A stretch of DNA of 64,000 nt from assembly GCF_005877905.1 (NCBI RefSeq), contig NZ_SWDV01000014.1, positions 62,001 to 126,000 on the forward strand. Reading direction: 5' to 3'. Origin of the DNA: Pseudomonas nicosulfuronedens (GTDB lineage: Bacteria; Pseudomonadota; Gammaproteobacteria; Pseudomonadales; Pseudomonadaceae). The notes below the pieces were generated by a model. That model made no database searches. It was not told where the DNA came from and saw only the letters and a program-made list of their open reading frames with translations. Within the stretch, counting starts at the first letter, position 1; each line of letters opens with the position of its first letter. A program made the position numbers and the translations under genes. This document shows, one piece after another, positions 57,855-64,000 of the stretch.

Positions 57855-58067
57855 ATGAAGTTGAAAGCCTTGTTCACCTGCCTGTTGCTGCTCGGCCTCG
57901 CCGGATGCGCCGACAAGGCCGTGGTGACGCTGCAGGACGGCAGCGAAATCCTGGTGAAGGATCACTCCGACTACGACAAATACAATGACTACTACGAATT
58001 CGAACAGCTCAACGGCGAGACGATCCTGATCAAGAAGGACAACGTCCGCTTCATCAAGACCCCGTGA
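57855..58067 (+). CDS. YgdI/YgdR-family small lipoprotein
   Basis: A 70-residue lipoprotein: MKLKALFTCLLLLGLAGC gives lipobox LAGC (Cys18), followed by a short beta-rich DUF903 domain (VVTLQDGSEILVKDHSDYDK, then FEQLNGETILIKKDNVRFI). The family is an outer-membrane-associated lipoprotein with SH3-like fold; function is not known. Its stop lies 8 bases from the convergent GntR gene. Confidence 0.85.
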   Translation: MKLKALFTCLLLLGLAGCADKAVVTLQDGSEILVKDHSDYDKYNDYYEFEQLNGETILIKKDNVRFIKTP

Positions 58068-58075
58068 AGGGCGCC

Positions 58076-58741
58076 CTAGCGCGCCCCGAGCCTTCCCCCG
58101 CTTTCCAGCTCCAGCAGGTTGAGCAGGTACTGGCCGCAGTAGCCCAGGTCCTGTTCGATGGCTTTGCGCGCGCCCGCGCCATCGCCTCGCTCCAGCGCCT
58201 GCAGGGTGTCTTCGTGGAAGTCGTTCAGGCGCAGCGACAGGTCGGCCTCGGTGAACAACCGGTTGAAGAAGGGCCCGACCTGCAGCCACAGCGCCTCGAT
58301 CATGCGCAGCAGCGTGGGGTTGCCGCAGGCACGGTAGAGCGTCAGGTGGAACAGGCTGTTGGCTTCCAGGTAGCCGTGGACATCGCGGGCGTTCAGCGCG
58401 GTTTCCATGCGTTCGGTGCAATCGCGCAGCACCGCCATGTCGGCGGGCTTCAGGTGCCTGGCTGCGTCCTCCACCGCCAGTCCCTCCAGGGATTGCCGCA
58501 CCTGCAGGATCTGCAGGTAGCGCTCGCGGGTCATCACCGGCACCCGTAGCGATCGCTGCGGCTCGCCTTCCAGCGCGCCCTCGGCCACCAGCCGTTGCAG
58601 GGCGGCGCGAACCGGCATCGGGCTGGTGCCCCACTCATCGGCCAGGTCGCGGATCTTGAGCCGCTCGCCGGGCTGGAAGCGCCCGCTCAGCAGGGCCTGG
58701 CGCAGGTTCTGGTACAGCTGTTCCTGAAGGTTGTCGGGCAT
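58076..58741 (-). CDS. GntR-family regulator (FCD/FadR type)
   Basis: Regulator of 221 residues with an N-terminal winged helix (about 8-72; ALLSGRFQPGERLKIRDLA, WGTSPMPVRAALQRLV) and a helical FCD ligand-binding domain (about 80-210), whose metal-site histidines appear as SLFHLTLYRACG and NDFHEDTLQALE. It is encoded with a downstream-oriented SDR gene and faces an aminotransferase gene. Two palindromes in the intergenic space (59618-59633 and 59682-59695) are candidate operators. Effector is probably an intermediate of the catabolic cluster. Confidence 0.88.
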   Translation of the reverse strand: MPDNLQEQLYQNLRQALLSGRFQPGERLKIRDLADEWGTSPMPVRAALQRLVAEGALEGEPQRSLRVPVMTRERYLQILQVRQSLEGLAVEDAARHLKPADMAVLRDCTERMETALNARDVHGYLEANSLFHLTLYRACGNPTLLRMIEALWLQVGPFFNRLFTEADLSLRLNDFHEDTLQALERGDGAGARKAIEQDLGYCGQYLLNLLELESGGRLGAR

Positions 58742-58815
58742 CGTGAATCACTCCCGGCCGGCCGGCGGTGCCGGCAGTTGGGCGAAGGTCAGGCTGCAGT
58801 CGTGCTTCATCTTGC

Positions 58816-59604
58816 TTATCCCTTGTTCTCGATCAGACAGTTGCCGCCATCCACCACCAGCACTTCGCCGGTGATGTAGCTGGCTTCGGGCGAGGCCAGG
58901 AAGGCGATGGCGGCCGCCACCTCCTCCGGTCGCCCGGAACGGCCGAGCGGCGTGCGCCGTCCGGCCTGTATTTCTTCTTCGCTGCTGGAGCCGGTGGCGA
59001 TCCAGCCCGGCGCCACGCTGTTCACCGTCACCCCGCGACGCACGACTTCCAGCGCCAGGCCCATGCTCATGCCGAGCATTCCGGCCTTCGCCGCACTGTA
59101 GGCGGACTCGCCTGGATTGCTGGCGCGAACGCCGGTGGTAGAGCTGACATTGACGATGCGCCCGTAGCCGCGCTCGAGCATCCCCGGCAGCAGCGCGCGG
59201 GTGAGCAGGAAGGCGCTGGTCAGGTTGCGCGCCAGCGACAGGTTCCAGGTCGCGAGGTCCATCGCGGCCAGTTCGGCGAAAGGCTCCGGGCTGCCCTGCA
59301 TGGCCATGCCGGCGTTGTTCACCAGCACGTCTACCCTTCCCCATTGCGTCTGGGCCCAGTCGGCCAGTTGACGAACGTCGTTCTCGTTGGTCAGGTCGGC
59401 GAGCAGCGCGCGGGCCTCGAAGCCCTCGGCGCGCAGCTCGTCCGCCCGCTGCAGGACGCGCTCGCTGCTGGCCGTCAGCAGCAGTTTCACGCCATGGCGC
59501 GCCAACCGGCGGGCGCTGGCGAAACCGATGCCGGACTCGCTGCCGGCGCCGCTGACCAGGGCAACCTGGCCGGCCCAAGCGGACTCATTCGTGACATCTT
59601 TCAT
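58816..59604 (-). CDS. Short-chain dehydrogenase/reductase
   Basis: NAD(P)-dependent oxidoreductase of 262 residues with the Rossmann start VALVSGAGSESGIGFASA, NNAG at about 92-95, catalytic Ser in IVNVSSTTGV, Tyr-x3-Lys in YSAAKAG and a C-terminal GEVLVVDGG. ATG 59604 is preferred because GAGAAG sits 6 bases upstream; ATG 59610 is the other choice. It lies between the GntR gene (74-base gap) and the divergent aminotransferase, so it is likely part of the same catabolic route. Confidence 0.87.
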   Translation of the reverse strand: MKDVTNESAWAGQVALVSGAGSESGIGFASARRLARHGVKLLLTASSERVLQRADELRAEGFEARALLADLTNENDVRQLADWAQTQWGRVDVLVNNAGMAMQGSPEPFAELAAMDLATWNLSLARNLTSAFLLTRALLPGMLERGYGRIVNVSSTTGVRASNPGESAYSAAKAGMLGMSMGLALEVVRRGVTVNSVAPGWIATGSSSEEEIQAGRRTPLGRSGRPEEVAAAIAFLASPEASYITGEVLVVDGGNCLIENKG

Positions 59605-59617
59605 GGGCATCTTCTCG

Positions 59618-59633
59618 TTCTGTGATCACAGAA
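59618..59633. promoter_or_regulatory. Perfect palindrome, candidate GntR operator 1
   Basis: TTCTGTGATCACAGAA is a perfect 16-base palindrome, 13 bases upstream of the SDR start. Its core TGTGATCACA is shared with the second site. Confidence 0.75.
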
Positions 59634-59681
59634 TTCGTTACAGGGCAGATTATCAGGCAGTTGATCCGCTGTATTGACATT

Positions 59682-59695
59682 TTTGTGATCACAAA
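59682..59695. promoter_or_regulatory. Perfect palindrome, candidate GntR operator 2
   Basis: TTTGTGATCACAAA is a perfect 14-base palindrome, with a TTGACA -35-like hexamer at 59674-59679 just before it. Its centre is 63 bases from the centre of operator 1, near six DNA turns, so two dimers could bind the same face. Confidence 0.75.
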
Positions 59696-59731
59696 TGGAA
59701 GATGTGCGAAATAACAAACGAGGTGTGCAAC

Positions 59732-61126
59732 ATGACCGCCAGCGGAATCGCCCAACAGGCCGTGGATCTCTTCACCGCCCGCGAGCGCCAGCGCTTCCTG
59801 GAACAGAATCCCAAGTCCGTCGCCCTTGCCGAGCGCGCGCACCAGTCGCTGTACGCCGGTGTGCCGATGCACTGGATGGCCGACTGGTCCACACCCTGCC
59901 CGCTGTTCGTCGAACGCGCCCAGGGCGCCCGCTTCTATGACGTGGACGGCCATGACTACGTGGACTTCTGCCTGGGCGACACCGGCAGCATGTTCGGCCA
60001 TTCGCCGGCGCCGATCGCCCGCGCCCTCGCCGAACAGGGCGCCCGCGGCCTGACCACCATGCTCCCCGGCGAGGACGCCGTGGTCTGCGGCGAACTGCTC
60101 GCCGCCCGCTTCGGCCTGCCCTACTGGCAGGTGACCGCCACCGCCACCGACTCCAACCGCTACGTGCTGCGCTGGGCCCGCGCAGTGACCAAGCGCAAAA
60201 CATTGCTGGTGTTCGACGGCTGCTACCATGGCACCGTCGACGACGTGATGGTGCGCTACCGCGATGGCGAGACCGTGCACCGCTCCGGCCTGGTCGGCCA
60301 GGCCTATGACCTGACCCAGCACAGCCGCTCCATCCCCTTCAACGACGTCGAGGCGCTGGAAGCCGCGCTGGCCCAGGGCGACGTCTGCGCCCTGCTGTGC
60401 GAGCCGGCGATGACCAACATCGGCATGGTCCTGCCCGATCCGGGCTTCATGCAGAAGTGCCGCGAGCTGACGCGTAAGTACGGCGCGCTGCTGATCATCG
60501 ACGAAACCCACACCATCTCCACCAATATCGGTGGCTGCACCCAGCTGTGGAACCTTGAGCCGGACTTCTTCGTGGTCGGCAAGCCGATCGCGGGTGGCGT
60601 GCCCTGCGGCATCTTCGGTTGCAGCGCAGAGATGGCCGAGCGCATGGCCGCCTCGCGCAAGAGTGCCCAGGAAGACAGCCACGGGCACGGCCACAGCGGT
60701 ATGGGCACCACGCTCTCGGCCAACGCCCTGGCCATGCACTGCATGCGCGCCAACCTGGAGCAGGTCATGACCCAGGCGGCCTACGACCACATGCTGCCGC
60801 TGGCCAAGCGCCTGGCCGACGGCTTCCGCCGGCTGATCGCCAAGCACGACCTGAAGTGGTCGGTGACCGAGCTGGGCGCGCGCAGCGAGTTCCAGTTCTG
60901 CCCCGTCTCCCCGCGCACCGGCGCCGAGGCTGAAGCAGCCTTCCATGACGAGCTGCAGATGGCACTGCACCTGTACCTGATCAACCGCGGCATCCTGATC
61001 ACGCCGTTCCACAACATGACGCTGTGCTGTCCGGACACCACCGCCGAAGACGTGGATCGCCTGATCGCGACGCTGGATGCCGGCATCACCGAGCTGCTGG
61101 CGATTCCCGGCGCACGCGGGGCCTAA
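59732..61126 (+). CDS. Class III PLP-dependent aminotransferase
   Basis: PLP enzyme of the omega-aminotransferase/glutamate-1-semialdehyde-mutase-like group, 464 residues. The PLP lysine is Lys284 (FFVVGKPIAGGVP), Asp257 (LLIIDETHT) binds the pyridine nitrogen, and FDGCYHGTVDD carries the YHG aromatic stacking motif. ATG 59732 follows GAGG (MTASGIAQQAVDL); an ATG ten codons earlier is less likely. The gene is divergent from the SDR and downstream of the two palindromes. With the glutamine-synthetase homologue and second SDR it suggests amine or amino-acid breakdown; substrate unknown. Confidence 0.9.
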   Translation: MTASGIAQQAVDLFTARERQRFLEQNPKSVALAERAHQSLYAGVPMHWMADWSTPCPLFVERAQGARFYDVDGHDYVDFCLGDTGSMFGHSPAPIARALAEQGARGLTTMLPGEDAVVCGELLAARFGLPYWQVTATATDSNRYVLRWARAVTKRKTLLVFDGCYHGTVDDVMVRYRDGETVHRSGLVGQAYDLTQHSRSIPFNDVEALEAALAQGDVCALLCEPAMTNIGMVLPDPGFMQKCRELTRKYGALLIIDETHTISTNIGGCTQLWNLEPDFFVVGKPIAGGVPCGIFGCSAEMAERMAASRKSAQEDSHGHGHSGMGTTLSANALAMHCMRANLEQVMTQAAYDHMLPLAKRLADGFRRLIAKHDLKWSVTELGARSEFQFCPVSPRTGAEAEAAFHDELQMALHLYLINRGILITPFHNMTLCCPDTTAEDVDRLIATLDAGITELLAIPGARGA

Positions 61127-61137
61127 GCGCATAGAAC

Positions 61138-61216
61138 CGTAGGGCGCATAACCTGGAACAGGTTATCCGCCGTCCGTTGTGTTGGCGGATAACGCTGACG
61201 CGTTATGCGCCCTACG
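61138..61216. repeat. Palindromic intergenic repeat
   Basis: CGTAGGGCGCATAACCTGGA followed by ACAGGTTATCCGCC on the left and GGCGGATAACGC...GCGTTATGCGCCCTACG on the right. The outer arms CGTAGGGCGCATAAC and GTTATGCGCCCTACG match. It is related to the 17961-17993 hairpin. Confidence 0.75.
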
Positions 61217-61305
61217 TGAAACCCTAGCGCTGGCGAAACGAATCGCGGACAAACTCCGCTCTCGCAGTAAAGAGATTACGGCGCCCCGCGCCACCGAGGA
61301 CCACC

Positions 61306-62673
61306 ATGCAATTCGCCGATCGTCAGGAAGCCGAAGCCTTCCTCGCCGCCCACCCGGACGTGCGCAGCATCGAACTGTTCATCATCGACTCCAACGGCAT
61401 CCCGCGCGGCAAGCTGCTGCACCGCGACGAGCTACTGGCGATCTACGACAACGGCCGTCCGCTGCCCAGCTCGATCCTCGCGCTGACCGTGCAGGGCGAA
61501 GACGTCGAAGGCACCGGGCTGGTCTGGGAAGTGGCCGACGCCGACTGCTGGACCTACCCGCTGCCCGGCAGCCTGACTCTGCAACCCTGGCGCAGCTCGC
61601 CCACCGGCCAGTTGCAGGTCAGCATGCACCCGACCCAGGGCCTGCCCGCCACACCCGCCGACCCGCGCCAGGCGCTGAGCCGCGTGGTCGACCGGCTGAA
61701 AGCCGAAGGCTTCCACCCGGTGATGGCGGTGGAGCTGGAGTTCTACCTGCTGGACAAGCAGCGCGACGCCAATGGCCGCCCGCAGCCGGCGGTGCAGATG
61801 AACGGCATCCGCCCTGAGGCGCCGCAGGTCTATGGCGTCTATGAGCTGGAGCAGCTGCAGCCGTTCCTCGACGACCTCTACGCCGCCTGCGAAGTCCAGG
61901 GCCTGCCGGTACGCACGGCGATTTCCGAATACGCGCCGGGCCAGGTCGAGCTGACCCTGGAGCACCGCTTCGACGTCATGCAGGCCATCGACGAAGGCGT
62001 GCGCTACAAGCGCCTGGTGAAGGGCGTGGCGAACAAGCACGGGCTGCAGGCCTGCTTCATGGCCAAGCCGTTCGGCGACCGCGCGGGCTCCGGCATGCAC
62101 CTGCACGTCAGCCTGGCGGATGCCGAGGGCAACAACCTCTACGCCAGCGAAGACATTCACGGCACCCCGCTGCTGCGCCACTCCATCGGCGGCATGATGG
62201 CGCGTCTGCTGGACTCCCTGGCGATCTTCTGCCCCAACGCCAACTCCTTCCGCCGCTTCCAGGCCAACAGCTACGCGCCACTGGCCAAGAGCTGGGGCGT
62301 GAACAACCGCACCGTGTCGTTCCGCGTGCCCGGCGGCCCGGCCAAGAGCCGGCACATCGAGCACCGCATCTGCGGCGCCGACGCCAACCCGTACCTCGCC
62401 GCGGCGGCGATCCTCGCGGCCATCCACGAAGGCATCCGCGAGCAGATCGATCCGGGCGCGCCCATCGTCGGCAACGGCTACGAGCAGGCCACCGAGTTCC
62501 TCCCCACCGACTGGCTCACTGCGCTGCGCGCGCTGGAGTCTTCCACCTGGGCGCGCGAAGCACTGGGCGAGGAGTTCCTCAAGGTGTTCCTGGCGATCAA
62601 GTGGGAAGAGTTCCGCCAGTTCATGGGCGAAGTCGGCGAGCAGGACTGGCGCTGGTACCTGCACCACGCGTGA
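61306..62673 (+). CDS. Glutamine synthetase-family ligase (gamma-glutamyl-amine synthetase type)
   Basis: Glutamine-synthetase fold, 455 residues. The N-terminal beta-grasp domain begins RSIELFIIDSNGIPRGKLL; the catalytic part carries MAVELEFYLLD (metal-binding Glu), SEYAPGQVELTLEH, GSGMHLHVSL and the late PLAKSWGVNNRTVSFRVPGG and RIEHRICGADANPY-like segments. Such proteins beside aminotransferases usually glutamylate amines or polyamines (PuuA/SpuI type), not ammonia. Whether that is so here is inference. Ends 309 bases before the next gene. Confidence 0.86.
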   Translation: MQFADRQEAEAFLAAHPDVRSIELFIIDSNGIPRGKLLHRDELLAIYDNGRPLPSSILALTVQGEDVEGTGLVWEVADADCWTYPLPGSLTLQPWRSSPTGQLQVSMHPTQGLPATPADPRQALSRVVDRLKAEGFHPVMAVELEFYLLDKQRDANGRPQPAVQMNGIRPEAPQVYGVYELEQLQPFLDDLYAACEVQGLPVRTAISEYAPGQVELTLEHRFDVMQAIDEGVRYKRLVKGVANKHGLQACFMAKPFGDRAGSGMHLHVSLADAEGNNLYASEDIHGTPLLRHSIGGMMARLLDSLAIFCPNANSFRRFQANSYAPLAKSWGVNNRTVSFRVPGGPAKSRHIEHRICGADANPYLAAAAILAAIHEGIREQIDPGAPIVGNGYEQATEFLPTDWLTALRALESSTWAREALGEEFLKVFLAIKWEEFRQFMGEVGEQDWRWYLHHA

Positions 62674-62706
62674 TCGCAGGCCGTATCGGCAAAGACGAAA
62701 CGGCTC

Positions 62707-62774
62707 TTGTAGGAGCGAGCTTGCTCGCGAACAAGCTCCAACGCTGAGGCGTTCGCGAGCAAGCTCGCTCCCAC
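62707..62774. repeat. Palindromic repeat, GTAGGAGCGAGCTTGCTCGCGAAC family
   Basis: Intact inverted pair: 62707-62732 and 62751-62774 (TTCGCGAGCAAGCTCGCTCC), loop of 18 bases. It fills the first part of the 309-base gap; the rest (62775-62982) contains an AT-rich patch ACTTACGAAAAATTTACCC that may be the promoter of the next gene. Confidence 0.85.
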
Positions 62775-62982
62775 AGGGACAGCAACCCTCGATGCCTCCG
62801 ATCCGCTCACCCGCCGACACGCAAAAGACTTACGAAAAATTTACCCTGCCAGAGTGAAGATTCTGGTCTTTTCTTGGTCAGTAGTTCCACGGGGCGCGGC
62901 TGAGCGTTTCCGTGGTCAAAGCGGCGCCGCCGGTCTGCCTGCCGGCCGCCGTTCCCTCTCAGGCAGGGAGAACCCGTAGACA

Positions 62983-63741
62983 ATGAGCACTCCTGTCGTA
63001 CTGATCACCGGCGCCGCCGGTGGCCTCGGAAAAGCCATCGCCAAACGTTTCGCCCAAAGCCACTGGCGCATCGCCGCCACCGACGTGGACAAAGCCGGCC
63101 TGCATGCCCTCAATGCCCAGGTCCCGCTGGACGCCAGCGCCGTTGCCGACCTGCGACGCTCCGACAACTGCCACAGCCTGGTCTCCGACATTCTCGCCCG
63201 CACCGGTCGCCTCGACGCCCTGGTGAACGCCGCCGGTGTCTGGCGCGAAGGCCCGGTAGAAGACTTCAACGAGGACGACTTCGACCTGGTCATGGGCGTG
63301 AACCTCAAGGCCGCGTTCTACATGTGCCAGGCCGCCACGCCGTACCTCAAGGAAAACCACGGCTGCATCGTCAACATCTCCAGCGATTCCGGCCGCCAGG
63401 CCTATCGCGGCTCGGCGGCCTACTGCGCAAGCAAGGCGGCGCTGACCATGCTGACCCGCACCCTGGCGCTGGAACTGGCCGAGCAGAAGGTCCGGGTCAA
63501 CGCCATCTCCCCGGCCGACATTGCCACGCCGATGCTCGACTACCAGGCCGAGCGCTACGGGCAGGGCAATCCGGACGGCTACAAGCGAGCCCTGCTGAAG
63601 GATTATCCACAGGGCAAGGTGGCGCGCTTCATCCGTCCCGAGGAAGTCGCCGAACTGGTCTGGTACCTGTGCAAGCCGGAATCCGAGGCCATCACCGGCG
63701 CGGACCTGGCCATCGACTTCGGCCTTTCCGCCGGGCGCTGA
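62983..63741 (+). CDS. Short-chain dehydrogenase/reductase
   Basis: NAD(P)-dependent oxidoreductase, 252 residues: VVLITGAAGGLGKAIAKRFA (cofactor loop), NAAG motif in ALVNAAGVWREG, catalytic Ser in VNISSDSG, Tyr-x3-Lys in YCASKAAL, and C-terminal ADLAIDFGLSAG. Start ATG 62983 follows an AGGGAG-type site. It is the last gene of the cluster with a strong terminator after it. Together with the aminotransferase and glutamyl ligase it may reduce or oxidise the aldehyde intermediate. Confidence 0.88.
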   Translation: MSTPVVLITGAAGGLGKAIAKRFAQSHWRIAATDVDKAGLHALNAQVPLDASAVADLRRSDNCHSLVSDILARTGRLDALVNAAGVWREGPVEDFNEDDFDLVMGVNLKAAFYMCQAATPYLKENHGCIVNISSDSGRQAYRGSAAYCASKAALTMLTRTLALELAEQKVRVNAISPADIATPMLDYQAERYGQGNPDGYKRALLKDYPQGKVARFIRPEEVAELVWYLCKPESEAITGADLAIDFGLSAGR

Positions 63742-63756
63742 ACCGGCCAACAAACG

Positions 63757-63785
63757 AACGGGCGACCAGGGGTCGCCCGTTTTCG
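63757..63785 (+). terminator. Rho-independent terminator
   Basis: AACGGGCGACC, loop AGG, GGTCGCCCGTT followed by TTCG; 11 paired bases, 15 bases after the SDR stop. Confidence 0.9.
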
Positions 63786-63943
63786 TTCGAAGCGTTGATC
63801 GAACGGCGGATGCACCGCTGGCGAAGGGTCCACTGGCGCCGCTGGCCAATCAGGGATATAGAAAAAACTGTGTCGCCAGCCGCACTCCGGTTGTCCAGAG
63901 TGAGGCCCTTTCCTTTTCCCAAGATGATTCCGAAGAGAATTCC

Positions 63944-64000
63944 ATGGAACCTGGCAACCACCAGCTCAGCATGACCGTCCTGATGACCCCCGACATGGCC
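63944..64000 (+). CDS. Acyl-CoA thioesterase, hotdog family (5' end only)
   Basis: Nineteen codons only: MEPGNHQLSMTVLMTPDMA. This N terminus is that of single-hotdog acyl-CoA thioesterases (YciA-like, with a following NxxGxxHGG motif expected outside the window). An AAGAGA ribosome site precedes the ATG. The rest is beyond the window. Confidence 0.6.
   Translation, partial: MEPGNHQLSMTVLMTPDMA

Overview
The window is chromosomal DNA from a GC-rich gammaproteobacterium of the Pseudomonas aeruginosa group. The pycA/pycB/pycR trio, the RpiR-zwf pair, the U32 peptidase, a GGDEF-EAL protein and uvrD occur in an order I remember from the PA5435-PA5443 part of the P. aeruginosa PAO1 chromosome. 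The right end (KefB-like antiporter, GntR, SDR, class III aminotransferase, glutamine-synthetase homologue, SDR) resembles PAO1 PA5518-PA5525. The species is probably not P. aeruginosa, because the nitrite reductase is the copper enzyme NirK and not cytochrome cd1 NirS. A relative such as P. nitroreducens, P. denitrificans or P. citronellolis fits better. These synteny statements come from memory and were not searched.

Layout. 1-4.7 kb: nitrilase-family amidohydrolase (cut by the window edge), divergent LysR regulator, DUF5924/DUF2914 membrane protein, acyl-CoA thioesterase, zinc-ribbon PhnA/YjdM protein. 4.8-9 kb: a large autotransporter, a small lipoprotein and a di-heme cytochrome c4. 9-21 kb: two-subunit pyruvate carboxylase with its LysR regulator, RpiR regulator with divergent glucose-6-phosphate dehydrogenase, a tRNA-hydroxylation-type U32 protein, and a two-gene exported-protein operon of unknown role.

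21-40 kb: a continuous 19-kb denitrification block. It holds nirK-nirV, a Crp/Fnr regulator, ytfE/dnrN, dnr, dnrP, norD, norCB, norQEF, a cytochrome c551 and nosRZDFYL. Together these convert nitrite to N2 (nitrite to NO by NirK, NO to N2O by NorCB, N2O to N2 by NosZ), with their own regulators and an Fe-S repair protein. No nitrate reductase is present. Five Anr/Dnr-type boxes (TTGAT-N4-ATCAA or close variants) tie the block together; two of them contain the stop codon of the preceding gene. The block sits between genes that I remember as near neighbours in PAO1, so it looks like an inserted module.

40-45 kb: GGDEF-EAL sensor protein and UvrD helicase. 45-54 kb: a surface-glycan locus with an exported sulfatase, a 2-oxoglutarate oxygenase, an acyltransferase, a glycosyltransferase-methyltransferase fusion, a second related glycosyltransferase, a sulfotransferase and a Wzm/Wzt-type ABC exporter. 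This combination suggests a sulfated or otherwise decorated extracellular glycan and is the least conventional part of the window. 54-64 kb: KefB-like antiporter, Tim44-like protein, SMI1/KNR4 protein, small lipoprotein, then a GntR-controlled amine/amino-acid catabolic cluster and the start of a hotdog thioesterase.

Several families of intergenic palindromic repeats are scattered between genes. I saw no rRNA, tRNA, insertion sequence, prophage or CRISPR array.
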